Positions 40,878 to 52,035 of a stretch of DNA of 64,000 bases are shown piece by piece; position 1 is the first letter of the stretch; each line of letters begins with the position of its first letter. The translations under genes were made by a program, and so were the position numbers. This DNA comes from Ifrita kowaldi (Eukaryota; Chordata; Aves; Passeriformes; Cinclosomatidae). The stretch lies in NCBI GenBank assembly GCA_013398055.1, contig VZRS01002624.1, positions 186,001 to 250,000 on the forward strand, given 5' to 3'. The notes beneath the pieces were generated by a model, which searched no databases, had not been told where the DNA came from, and was given only the letters and a program-made list of their open reading frames with translations.

Positions 40878-40892
40878 AGCGCCAACGGCGCT
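40878..40892. other. GC-rich perfect hairpin AGCGCC-AAC-GGCGCT
   Basis: A six-base-pair stem with a three-base loop contains three CpGs, in otherwise CpG-poor AT-rich DNA. Possible binding palindrome; function unknown. Confidence 0.4.
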
Positions 40893-41947
40893 TTCAAATC
40901 AGGGCTAGCAAGAAAGTAGGGAGATGAAGAAGTTAATCTACTCCCTCATGTCTGAAGGTCTATTGCCTAGACCTCCCACCCAGGCACTGGTAAATGATGG
41001 TTCACCTATGTCCTCTCCCCAAGTCCGGCTGCTAGTTGGAAGGCAAGCTGTACATCTCATAGAACAAATGTTTTGTAGGTGAGTTGTGAAGTCTCTAAGG
41101 TTGAAACCTTCCATTAATAAAAGTTTTTCAGAACATGAAGACAACCCTTCTTAGATAAAATATACCTTAAGTACCACAATGTATATGACTTCTGAATGTG
41201 TTTTTTTTTCTGGGTGATACATAAAGCCTTAAACTGTCTTAAACTCTAGGTCCACTTTCTAACTTATCATCTTCCACCTTTCCCAGCTCAATACTTCTTT
41301 TTCCATCAGCCTTCTGCTCTTCATGTCCAAATGCTTGAGATGGGACACCCAAGCTGGGCCCCAGTCCTGGCTCACTGGTCCCTCAGTGGTTCTGGGGGCT
41401 CTCAGTGGTCCCTGTCACTGGCCACAATCTCGGTCCATTCCACTCAGCCCCTGTGGGATGCTGCCTGTCAGAGACTGTAAATAGAATGTGTGCTGGCACT
41501 CATACCAAAAATTGCCAATTGAAGAAAGACTTTCTGAAAAATCATATTATTTACAGTATTATCTGTCATTCTCTTCATAGCTAATCTTTTAACACCTCTT
41601 AACTTTAATAAGGCTACCTTAGCAGTAGCTTCAAGTGACATGGGAAAGAAAAAATGAGAGAACTAGCCAAGGACTTGCTTTGGAGAAGAGGAGAGGATAT
41701 CTGTGATCAGAGGAGGTACCAATAAGAGGAAACTATCACTGATTAAAAGTTTTTGCAACTTGCAGCATTTTAGAGATCTAGTCTCCCGCCTCCCCCACAA
41801 AAACTCACACCCAGATGTCAATAATAGGGCTGAAACTGTAAAGCTGTGGAAAAATGTTCACACCTAAGGTGAAGTAATAAAATTGTGTACAGGTATATAA
41901 GCAAATATAAGATCATTAATTATACATTTAAACATGCCTTGTTCAAG

Positions 41948-42820
41948 CAGAATCACAGAATCATTTAGGTTGGAAAGTAACTTTAGGCACATCAAGTCCA
42001 ACCATTAACCCAGCACTGCCAAGTCCACCAGTAAACCATGTCCCCAAGTGCCATCAACTACATGTTTTTAAATACCTCCACTGCTGGTGATTCTACCACT
42101 TCCCTGGGCAGCCTGTTCCAATGTTGGACAAGCCTTTCTGTGAAGAAATTTTTCCTAAAATCCAATTTAAACCTCTCCTGGCTCAGCCTGAGACTTCCTC
42201 GTGTCCTGTTGCTTGTTATCAGAGAGAAGAGACTAACCCCCACCGGCCTACAACCTCTTTTCTGGTAGTTATTGAGAGCAATAAGGTCCTCCCCACCCCA
42301 AACCTCCTTTACTTCAGGCTAAACAATCCCAGCTCCCTCAGCTGCTCCTCATCAGACGTGCTCCAGCCCCTTCATCAGATTCATTGCCCTTCTCTGGACA
42401 CATTCCAGCACCTCTATGATTTTCATGTATTGAGGGGCCAAAAACTGAACACAGGATTCAAAGTGTGGCCTCACCAGTGCTGAGTACAGGGGGATGATCA
42501 CTGCCCTGGTCCTGCTGGCCACACTATTGCTGATACAGGCCAGGGTGCCATTGGCATTCTTGGCCACCAGGGCACAGCTGGCTCATGTTCAGCTGGTTGT
42601 CAACTAGAACCCTCCAGGTCCTTTTCTGCTGGGCCACTTTCCAGCATCTCTGCTCCCAGCCTGTGGCGCTGCCTGGGGCTGTTGTGACCCAAGTGCAGGA
42701 CCCAGCACTTCACCTTGTTGAAATTCATAGAACTGGCTTTGACTCACGAACCAGCCCCTCCAGATCCCTCTGTAGAGCCTTCCTACACTCAAGCAGATCA
42801 AGTTCTACCTGACCTTATCA
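41948..42820 (-). mobile_element. CR1 LINE, 5'-truncated, about 0.87 kb
   Basis: Minus-strand CR1 of a different subfamily from the 1.95 kb copy. Its 3' end reads, on the plus strand, CAGAATCACAGAATCATTTA then GGTTGGAAAG. It covers only the region downstream of the RT catalytic core. Open pieces at 42243-42058 (the HWNRLPREVVESP block) and 42567-42352 (GTLACISNSVASR and ALVRPHFESCVQF) lie in different frames. Upstream similarity fades at about 42810-42820. It is more diverged than the other two long copies. Confidence 0.92.
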
Positions 42821-44538
42821 GTTGCAAGGTATTGAAAAAGTTATGGCTCCTCAGCTGTAGTTACAGACTTCTGAACTCTGTTACAGTACTTTCCCTTAGA
42901 CTGCCATTTTTTGAGTAAACAATATCCACAAATACTTTATAATTCTAAGTTTTGGAGTTTTTTTCAAGGATACTTTTCTAGGTAACTTTTTCCAAGACAC
43001 AGTTATCCATTACTGACAGTCAGAAGAACACACTGGAAATCCCATTCAGTTTCCTACTTCCTAGGGATGTTCAGGATTTCTGGTTTCCTTCAACCTAGCT
43101 CTGCAGCTCCCTGGCCATCACTGACAAGTTTTCTTGGTTACCTCTCTGAAGTATCTGCATCCAGATTTTGGTTACCCTTCAGAATGCCAGTGTCTAGAAA
43201 TTACAAGTTGCAGGTTTTAACTTTAAGACATCTGAGGTTTTTCTGTATGTTAAGCTTTTAAACAGTTTTGAAGAGTTTTAAATAAATTTGTGTGTGCACA
43301 TATTTGCAGAACCAGGGTATTTCTCTAGCAAATAGTAAAAAGTTATTTCCAGGTATCAAATGAGATCATTGGAAACATTTATCTAGTCTGCCTTTAAAAG
43401 AAGAATGACTGCAAGAACAGCCATACTCCTGAAGTCAAAGGCAGCTGTTCATTATATAAATAATGTATCTGTTAAAAACAACAACAGCAAAAAAAAAAAA
43501 GTGAGACACAAATTGTAAATTTATGCCTCTAGGTTTGAAAAATATTTTCTGGCAAGTTGGGAAATCTGGAAAGCTCTACGAAAAGAAGCAAACCGTGCTG
43601 AGATCTCAGGGCTCTTCTGTTATTTATTTACATCTGAATCAAATCCCATTGTAATTCTCCTGAGAGCAATTGTTTTCAATGTGCAAATCAGATAATAATA
43701 AATCAACGAATACACCATACAGAGGCCCTTAAAATAGCAATGTGCATCACATGAAAATAATTTTATTGGAGCCAGGACCCAATAAAAAAGCTAAGACTAG
43801 AATAGATACTGTACTTACTTTTAATTAGATAGAACTCTATGTCTTAAATTACTAAAACTACAGAATTTCTCAAAGTTATGAATCATTTATAGCTTCCTCT
43901 GTCTTGGGTCACTGAACACTCACTGTTCATCAAAATATATAGCTGCATTCTTCTGTCATTTCCATAACATTTTCTCTCACTAATGCCCCTTTTTTAGATT
44001 ATCACCTCAGGGCAGATTCAGTTTTATGTTAGTGAACTTAATCATAAACAGCAGATGTACAGAATACTTTAAATAGAATAGCAAATAAATAATACAAAGT
44101 TCTTTGCAGATATACATTTGTAAATGATTTTTTTTAACCTTTTGTTCTCAAGAATGCAGAGCACAAAAACGAGGTAGAATCCTCATAACAGATGTGTTCT
44201 TGGCTCCAGCTAACTATTCACAAAGGAGAAATATATTTTCATTTTAAATGCAGGATATTGGGTTGTTTCTGCTTACGGCACATTTAGAGTTTAAGTATTT
44301 GCAGGATCCTCTTAAGCTGTATTTTGCCTCAGCACTTGTTAGTGGCTGGGTTTTTTCAGCAGAAGATTGCAACAAAAATTAATGTATTTTACAAATGTAT
44401 AATGAGAGAAGAAACCAGTTCAATTCTGGAATTAATTTGTGTGTCCAGGGTTTCTCAGTTCTTTTATGTGTTTGATTTTTTTTTAAATGGCATGCACAGA
44501 TAAGACAGACATTTAGAGTTCAATGCTGTTCCAAACAA
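42821..44538. other. unique AT-rich intergenic sequence
   Basis: No gene is visible. There is a short A-rich run at about 43476-43500. The block 43590-43790 is AT-rich but complex, and could be conserved non-coding DNA. Confidence 0.5.
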
Positions 44539-44870
44539 TTACATCCTATTGTATTGAACAGACTTCAGATATGTGTCTTCAGTCCTCTGCTGTGATGTAA
44601 ATCCTTCAAAGACATTGAAAAACTGTTCTAAAGGTGGCACAGGCAGCAACAGAGAATTTCCATGCCAGGAAGATCTTGATATTTCATAAAATTGGTGCAA
44701 CATGTTATCCATGCTATCCAATTTATCACTTGTGACCATGGGGAAAAAGAAGATGACTGGTTGTTCCTTGCATTTTCAATTAACACTGGAATATCACAAA
44801 GGCTAAGGAGGCCAAGGACTGGTTTAGTAGTTTCACCACAAACACCATACTTTAAGATAACCCTGTGCAT
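44539..44870 (-). other. possible decayed coding segment, unassigned
   Basis: Two overlapping minus-strand frames are open here: 44870-44628, and a second from about 44778 to TAA at 44541-44539. The second reads as ordinary globular protein, with balanced composition and a WHGNSLLLPVPPLEQFF stretch. The first reads plausibly upstream of it. This pattern fits one old coding sequence with a frameshift near 44740-44790, for example a retrocopy remnant. I do not recognise a family and the call may be chance. Confidence 0.15.
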
Positions 44871-44879
44871 CCATTAGCT

Positions 44880-45779
44880 GCAGTCGGTCTGCTACTTGAC
44901 GGTGAGTTTCATAAACTTTTTGAACCAAAAGCCAGATGATGTTTAAGATTCCTCTTTTTGAGCATCATGACTCTCCATTAATTACTGCTGACAATAGTTA
45001 TGGGAAGTTATATGGGCAGCTTAACAGCACCTACCATAGGTTCAACAGTCCCCCAGTCCTCAAGATTTAATTTCCCTTTTGTAATTGTGGGTATCAGCTG
45101 GAGAATGGAGGCCCTAATACTCTGCATTACAAAGACGACAAGGATTCATATTTCACATACTGAATGTTTTTACCTACTTTCAGCTGCAACAGTTCTTGCA
45201 TACTGCTTATTAGTGTTATATAACCTACTTGGGGAATGCAGAAACTTCATAAACTTTACATGAGATTTAGTCTTTGTAGTCCACTAATTTTTGCAAACTG
45301 CAAGTGTTTCTTTGTAGCTACAGGAACAGAACACGTTTGTAAATGGCACTGCAGTGGTTAATAGTCTCTGGAATTTGATTTGAATTTAAATTAAAAGATT
45401 AAAAAAGGTCAATAGCCTAGCTGTAGGACTGAACTCTAGCCCTTAACTTAAGTCAAGTGCGTGCAACACAGGAACCGATGCTCATTCAGGCACAACAAAA
45501 CAGATATAGAGAGGACAAAGAAGATCATTACCAGTGCCACAAATAAGTTATAGATTGCTTTTTATGACTACTCCCATATTCAGAGTCACACCTTCAAATT
45601 AATTTGTATTAGAAGATAATAGCGAAAGTGCCTGACTTGATTTTAATCATAGCAGAAGCAATGAGAAGAGCAGATAATGTCCCAAAATATGGAAGACTGT
45701 AGCTACAAATTATGGCCTTCGTGTCCCGATTAACATGAATTTCTCTAGTCTTCTGCCACTATTTCTGTATTGATGTCCT
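44880..45779. other. unique intergenic sequence
   Basis: No gene or recognisable repeat is visible. Confidence 0.5.
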
Positions 45780-46345
45780 TGTTTTAGCTGGGATAGGGTT
45801 AACTTTCTTCCCTGATAGACAGCTGATACAATGCTGGAGTTTTTTGCTTTATTATGAGAGTAATGTTGATAACACACTGATGTTTTAGTTATTGCTAAGT
45901 AGTGTTTACCCTAAGTCAAGGACTTTTCAGTTTCCCATGCTTTAACAACGAGGAGGTGCACGAGAAGCTATGAGGGTGTGTAGCTGAGCTGAACTAGCCA
46001 AAGGGATACTTCATACCACAGAACATCCTGTTCAATATACAAACTGGGGAGGAGTTGGCTGGAAGGGAACAATCACTGCTTGGGAATGGGCTGGGCATCA
46101 GTCAGTGGATCATGAGAAATTGCAACTCTTATTCTTGGGTTGTCTTATTCTCTTTTTGTTGAGTCCCTTCGTATTACTTTAGGATGATGATGATGATGTT
46201 TTACTTTATTTCAATTTCTGAACTGTTCTTATCCATAACCACAGATTTTGTAATTTTAATTTCTGATTGTGCTTCCCATTCCACTGTGGGGTGAGTGTGA
46301 GCAAGGGGCTGCATGATACTTATTTGCCATCTGGAGTTAAAAAAT
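45780..46345 (+). mobile_element. solo LTR, avian ERV family A, copy 1
   Basis: It begins TGTTTTAGCTGGGATAGGGT and ends near a GGAGTTAAA context. It shares ordered blocks with 59985-60576: GTTGATAACACA, TTTTAGTTATTGCT, AGTCAAGG, a GCACGAGAAGCT/TTCACAAGAAGCT block, CCAAAGGGA and the terminal GGAGTTAAA. A TATA-like ATATACAAACTGGGG lies near 46035-46050, and a GAT triplet run at 46181-46198. The layout fits an LTR of a bird ERV that I associate with songbird LTR families of ERVL type; that name is from memory. No internal retroviral genes are attached. Confidence 0.8.
46181..46199 (+). repeat. (GAT)n microsatellite inside the LTR
   Basis: AGGATGATGATGATGATG. It sits inside the LTR, where such triplet runs commonly expand. 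Confidence 0.8.
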
Positions 46346-46599
46346 AACAGAAATTTTTGTCCTCAAGGTGGGGAATGACAGGTTGAGCCAACAACAAATC
46401 TGAGGAAAAAGAATTGGGAAAAAAAATTATAAGCATTCATTATATTCATTTAATAGCTTCTGGTCACAGTGTTGATTTATTTTCTCATAAAGTTGGTATG
46501 CTTGTTCTTAAAATTACTTTAAGTAATACCTTACTTGCAGTATATGATCCCTGTTGTGCTGTTTATCACTCATGGGAACTGAGCTGAGGCCATCCTGCT
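46346..46599. other. sequence between two LTRs
   Basis: AT-rich, with no recognisable coding or repeat content. It may include the undetermined 5' edge of the next LTR. Confidence 0.4.
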
Positions 46600-47222
46600 G
46601 TTGAGCTTTGCAAGACTGTTTTATGGTATGATAGAATTACAGGTCATGAAACTAATCTGATATTTATAATCAGCATTGCTGTCAACTCTGTACTTCGGGA
46701 GCCATCTGTTGGAAGCTATTAAAAATTATGCATTCTCCAAGCCAATCTAAGGGGGAGACACCTCCTCCCATCTCCACCTTCTCCTCCAGGCTAATTACAG
46801 TTGGTCTTGAGAATATCCCTGAGATGCTCAAACCAGCGTGTTCCTGCTGCTAATTCTTCTGAAAGTGTTCCAGGTCTTGTTTAGGGTTAATTTATTTAAG
46901 AACATCTATTCTATTCTATTTAAGAAGCCTATTTAAGAGATCTCTCACAAGGCTGTATAGTTTTGAGTTGCAAGGTATGTGGAATGTACAGGCAAGTGCT
47001 AGGACACTCATTATCCTGCTCTGATTTTTTTAGTAATAAAATCAATTAATTTCCCCAAGTTCAGTCTGTTTTGCCCATGACAGCGAATAGTGAGTGATCT
47101 TTCCCGGCCCTTATCTCAGCTTGTGAACCTTTCGTTGTATTTTCTCTCTCCTGTCCAGTTGCAGAGATAGAGAGGCTTTGGTGGGTATCTGGCGTCCAGG
47201 GCAGCAGGGTCAACCCATCCCA
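46600..47222 (+). mobile_element. solo LTR, avian ERV family B
   Basis: The 3' half is clear. An AATAAA signal at about 47034-47040 is followed by R/U5-like sequence: AATTTCCCCAAGT, GTCTGTTTTGCCC, then a TTATCTCAGC block, TTTCTCTCTCCTGTCCAGTT, GGCTTTGGTGGG and TGGCGTCCAGG. It ends in GGGTCAACCCATCCCA at about 47222. This matches, from memory, the R-U5 end of a common bird ERV LTR. The upstream part (about 46600-47000) has a GGGGGAGACACCTCCTCCC inverted element and is probably the U3, but its left edge is uncertain. It is unrelated to the LTR at 45780. No gag or pol follows on the plus strand. Confidence 0.72.
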
Positions 47223-47819
47223 GTGCTCTAATATTACATTCACCATAGACTCCGAGGACATTCCGGCTCTCTTCTGCGCATACCACTGACAACAGCAACA
47301 ATGTCACATCCTGTTCCGTGTGTAACCATGCAAATTAGTACTGGCATAATCTTTCAACTTTACCTCCAAAGCCTGCTTTTCTTGAATACCTTCACTGAAC
47401 CTCATGTCTCCAATCTCATTGTCAACATGAAATCTGTGTCATTGTGCTTTCCAAGATAATTCATCACTGCAACTCTTTTTACATGGTTCGTGTGCCATTC
47501 CACAAGACTGTGGGTTTTAAGTAGAGATCACAAGGAATCACAGCTCATGTACCTGATTCATATAATTCTTACTGAATATATTTGAGGCATCCACAAAATT
47601 CAGATTATATATTTGAGTATTTAATTTTGCTGCAATTTTTTGTATATCTTAAAAACCCGATATTCAGCATCTTAGTGAGTTAGTCACCTAAAACTCTAAC
47701 AATTAACATCTGAAAATCACAAGTTTCTATGAACTAAATTTTCAGGAATTGTAAAAAAATTATGGAATTAGAATGTTCTAAGAAATAAAAAGTTCTCTCA
47801 TGTTTTTGTATCGTGAGAA
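47223..47819 (-). other. possible RNase H/integrase-side remnant of the gypsy fossil
   Basis: This lies immediately 3', on the minus strand, of the gypsy-like reverse transcriptase fossil, where RNase H would be expected. I could not confirm any RNase H or integrase motif. It may be decayed element DNA or plain flank. Confidence 0.2.
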
Positions 47820-48420
47820 AGCTGCTTTCTGTTGGCTGTTTTGGAAAATTCTGCGTGTCCTCAAGAATCTGCAGAAGATTTTGTACCCATTTTTCCAGGA
47901 ACTATCTCAATATTACTTAATATCCAGTTTGTGTGACTGAGGCTTCTGCTGTTCTTCAGAACATGCATATCCTTAAAAGGTAATGTGATCCCTCAGTAAT
48001 TGACATTTGTTTTTCCCAAGTTTAAACCATTACTCCTTAAAAAGCTTTAGAAGCTTTTCCGCTCTTGCCAGATGTTCTTCCGATGTTTTATGGAAATGAA
48101 TGAAGTCATCTGAATATGTGACGATGTCTTAAATTCTCAAAATGTGGGTTAGATCATTTGGTGCCTTCTGAAAAGTCCCTCATGCACTCACAGTTTGAAA
48201 GTCATTCTAGAGGACTGAAATAATTGACAGGGTGTCATAAATGTGAGGTTTTTTCCCCTTAATATTCACCTACTGGTTTTTTTTCCCTTTCCTGATTTGA
48301 TGGTATCCAGATTCTCAGTCAGAACCAGTAAACTATTTTGCTCTTGACATGCAGTGTAGCATGGAAAGAAGTCATTAACTATCCTGCCCTGTTTATGCAT
48401 TCTTTTTTTCTAGATCAGTA
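47820..48420 (-). pseudogene. Ty3/gypsy-class reverse transcriptase fossil
   Basis: On the minus strand, one frame reads through a TFQ at 48176-48168 (the NAPxTFQ position), a YSDD at 48116-48105 (the YxDD catalytic box), KTSEEHL, then KC at 48008-48003 and TF-stop-G ending near 47970. The spacings TFQ to Y (20 residues) and Y to C (37 residues) equal those usual in Ty3/gypsy RTs, with no indel. In-frame stops at 48131-48129, 48032-48030 and 47975-47973 each sit where a residue is expected. Upstream, further RT blocks (MTFKL at the MPFGL position, a KT near 48255, part of the finger region to about 48400) are visible in shifted frames. Downstream, a FCRFLRTRRIF stretch fits the post-RT region. 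The gene is dead. It represents an old LTR-retrotransposon copy in a bird genome; its LTRs were not found. Confidence 0.85.
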
Positions 48421-49060
48421 TGTAAGATCATTGGGGGTTTTTTTATAGTTACAACTGGGCATTTTCAAGGCAATGAAAATAAGTTAACGGAAACATCCTG
48501 CAGCAATGTATTTTAATCTTTTTCAGTGCTATCTGATACATTAAAAGAATAAAATTCCACATCCTGAGTGCAAATATAGGTGCTGGTACTGTTCTTTGCT
48601 TTATTCATCTTAAAAGTTAGTGATGGTTAATCACCTTTATAAAAATTTCTAGTTCTAGTTTCTAGTTCTTATGTGACACAATATTGTCTGGATACCCGAT
48701 TTTCAGTAACCTTTGTTCACATATCAGCTACACAATTTACTTGACCAATCATGAAATATCTCATTCATTAAATATTTGACCTATTGGGATCTATGAAATG
48801 CCCGTGAATACTGTACAATTAAAAATATTTCAATTAGCATCTTCATTATGAAATAGTTCCTAATATGTTAAATCTAATACAGGAATTAACAGCTGATATT
48901 CTTCAAGTATGTGTTTTTCTTCCACGCTTGAAGCTACTTATTAATCTAGGAAGTCATAGTTATGAACTTACCCCACCAGGATTCTCACATGAGGTATTTT
49001 CACCTGGGGTAGTTCATACCTTGCCAATGAACACTGACACTCCTCAATAGGGAAATCAAA
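48421..49060 (-). other. possible 5' part of the gypsy-like element
   Basis: On the minus strand this is where the start of RT and the protease would lie. Around 48480-48550 a frame reads a LKKIKIH..FPLTYFH stretch resembling the linker before RT, but weakly. No protease DSG/DTG motif or gag zinc knuckle was found. Confidence 0.25.
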
Positions 49061-50254
49061 CAGAACCTTCTGTTAGCAAAGCATAATTTGTTTTTCTTGG
49101 GTCTACAACTTTCATAGCACAAAGTCTATCAAAGGAACAAAAAATGTAATTATGTCCACAACTCACAGGTTTTGACTCATGTAAAGATGCTCCTGCCCTC
49201 TTGAAGCTGCTTTCATTTGCTGCAACATCCATGAAAATAGTAGGATTTCAGGGCCAGATCCATATGTAAACTGTATAACATTGATCTGACAACTGCATCT
49301 CAGCAAGCCTTTTACTGACAAGTAGACTATTCTATGGATGCAAAAGTAGTAATAGAAGAAGAAAATTGTCTCAATTTTCACTCAGAAATTCAATAAATTT
49401 ATTGGAAAACTGAAAGTGACATCTAGCCAAACACGGACAGAACCTAAATTAATTTCAGCTCTGGGTCCTTTCCTCCTTACTCTTTCAATAAGAAACAAAA
49501 AAGTATCAGACAAAAAAGCAGTCATTGTGTCACAGACTTAAAATAACATGGCACAACTCCTTAAGGAGATATTGTATGGAAATTATTCTTAAAACTATAG
49601 TCTTCTGAAATTGAGCTGAAATTGGAGGCTGCTATCAAAATAATTCTGAATTAATCTTGTTTTAAGAATGATTACAACTACTCTTGAGACATTATTATAG
49701 ATGTTCTTTTTGATCTACTGGACGAAGTGTTAATGAAAAACTATTAATTTAAAAAAAAGCATAATACAATACTCTGAAGGATAACCCTCAGAGCTTCGTT
49801 GATATAGTTTCATGATTCAGTTGTTAATAATAGTATTACATGTACTTTTTCAAATAGGTGCAAATCCATTATTGTTTCATCTGATATGGAATCCCAAGTT
49901 TTGTTAGATACAGCAGGTCTACTAAATCACCCATATATAACTGACCTTTTAGAGCATCCAGAAAGGAAATGGCACATTAGACATAGCTGTTGATTAGTCT
50001 CTGTGGTGATTATTTCTAGTCACCTTTTTATTACGGAGATGTTAGTAAAGTTACTCTTCATTAACTCATTCCAATGTTTCTGTGGGTTCTTGATTTGGTC
50101 TGACTTTTTAAACATTAACACTTATTCCTTAGGATCCAGAGAAGACCAGTATCTGGAGTTTATATTTAGTGGTTTCTTTGGTGCGAGAGGACGGATCTGT
50201 CAGCTATTACTTACCAGCAATAAACCAAGTTGTCAAATAGCCTGTGAGTTACTA
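49061..50254. other. unique AT-rich intergenic sequence
   Basis: No recognisable gene or repeat. Confidence 0.5.
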
Positions 50255-50320
50255 TGGCAGGGGGGTTGGTGCTAGATGACCTTTAAGGTCCCTTCACACC
50301 CAAAACATTCTATGATTTTA
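50255..50320 (+). mobile_element. CR1 3'-end fragment, about 65 bases
   Basis: GGCAGGGGGGTTGGTGCTAG, then ATGACCTTTAAGGTCCCTTC and ACATTCTATGATTT, is the last part of an avian CR1 3' UTR on the plus strand. Confidence 0.88.
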
Positions 50321-51983
50321 CAGTTTCCTTACTTACTAAGTCACTTGTTTGTAACTTACTTTTGGCCATAATCCTTTTCTCATTTAATTCTTCAGCTCTC
50401 ATGCTTTTCCTTTGCACTCACCTTTAGACGCATTAAAAGGGTTCCTGGTGCAGCTACATTTGGTTTCTGATTTGGTGTGTACCTGTTCTCAAGATTGTGA
50501 CAATTTTTAGCTGTGCCTTTAAAATTGTCTGCTTTAACAATTTTGGAAAAATTACATAACCAGAAATTTCTAAGTTGTGGAGTCCAGTGCAGTACTAACT
50601 GGTATCCAGACTGTTTGAAATAAGCATTCCCCAGACTTCTGAGGGTATATTTCTAGAACACATTATCTGATTAATCTGCATTTTGTAATTTTATCACAGA
50701 CAAGCATTCATTTTCAGAAGAATGTAATTTTAGAGCAAAGTCCTCCTCTTGGAGGAGGATATATCAGAATATCAGGAAGATAACCTGTTTTTCCTGTGAA
50801 TCATTCCCAGATCTGTCTTTACCCTTCTCTGGAATATCTTTTTATTGTCTAGATACTTTGATGTAGAGCTTAGAGGGCTTGTAGGACATTTTTTCCCTAG
50901 GCCAAAACTTTCTGAGTATTGAAATGCAAAACTTTTTAAAATCTTTGAGATCTGCTGCACTGCTCAAGTCAAACAATACTGTGTAACTGCATATTTGCTT
51001 AAGGAAAATTTCATGTGATTAGCAAAATTTTGGAAAAGAATTAGTTAGATGGAATCCTTTTTATCTAAGGTGAGGTATTGATGGTGGTGTATTATAGTGT
51101 ATAAACGTGAAGTTATACATAAAGTGCTTCTTAAGACTAAGAGACTGACAACATTTTAAATGACATAATTGAAAGGAACATATCCTCATGCACACCTCTT
51201 CAATTACCATAGACTTCCGATGTAGAGAGAAGTGCATGTTTTACTAAAATTTAGGAAGAGACATCAATAAGGAAAAGTATTTACTATGGTCAACAAAGAG
51301 TTCTTGGGTCCAAATTAAGTGCTAACACAATTTGCTATTTTAACATTTGTTTCCACATAGTGGGATAAGACTTCTGGAAATATAAATCAAAATATCCCCA
51401 TTTAAGTCAATATTTGTTCGCTCACTCCTGTAGAAAAAGAACAATTTAAACCAGCTGAGAACTCGGATTGCTGTGATTACAATAGAAATCAATTTTAATG
51501 TATGCCAAAAATGTTCCAGGTGGCTGTCAAATAAAGGATGGGCTCACATAAACAGTCAAACACATGATCGTATATCAGGCATCACAAGGTAGGATTATGA
51601 TGCCTTTTAAAAAGTGACACTTAAAAATGTGTTGGAGGAGGAGGGTGGCTAGCTTTATTGATTCTAAACTGCAGCACTTTTAAAATATCTGAAGACCTTT
51701 AATAATTCTTGGATACTCTTACTGATAAACTGGTTGTGCTCAGAAACTTTGTGACTTCGAAATGGATTAATTCAGGGCACTTCAGTTTGAACATCAGTAT
51801 TACTGAAAGTACAGTCTTTTAGTAAGTAGAGTCTTTTACAGTTAGAAAACCAGAATGTGTTTTGTAAGTACGCCTTTAGAAATATTGGCATTAAAAAAAA
51901 TTATATTGTCCTAATTTTCTTCACTTTCACACAGACTAATTTAAAATACTGAAAAGTATCCACTTTTTCTGAAAAATATTTTA

Positions 51984-52035
51984 TCATAGAGATATGATCA
52001 TAGAGTTTTTATCATAGAGTTTTACCATAGAGATG
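51984..52035 (+). repeat. imperfect tandem repeat, ATCATAGAG core
   Basis: The core ATCATAGAG/ACCATAGAG occurs four times within about 50 bases, with TTTT spacers. Local slippage product. Confidence 0.65.

Larger units (their letters stand above)
31471..41947. other. unique AT-rich intergenic desert
   Basis: About 10.5 kb with no gene I can support beyond the weak exon candidate at 35015-35247. Blocks around 31855-32030 and 33600-33880 have balanced, non-repetitive texture with homeodomain-type ATTA sites and may be conserved non-coding DNA. A GC-rich patch at 41330-41470 contains repeated CTCAGTGGT/TCCCTGTCACTGG words and could be a mobile-element remnant, which I could not name. Confidence 0.55.
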
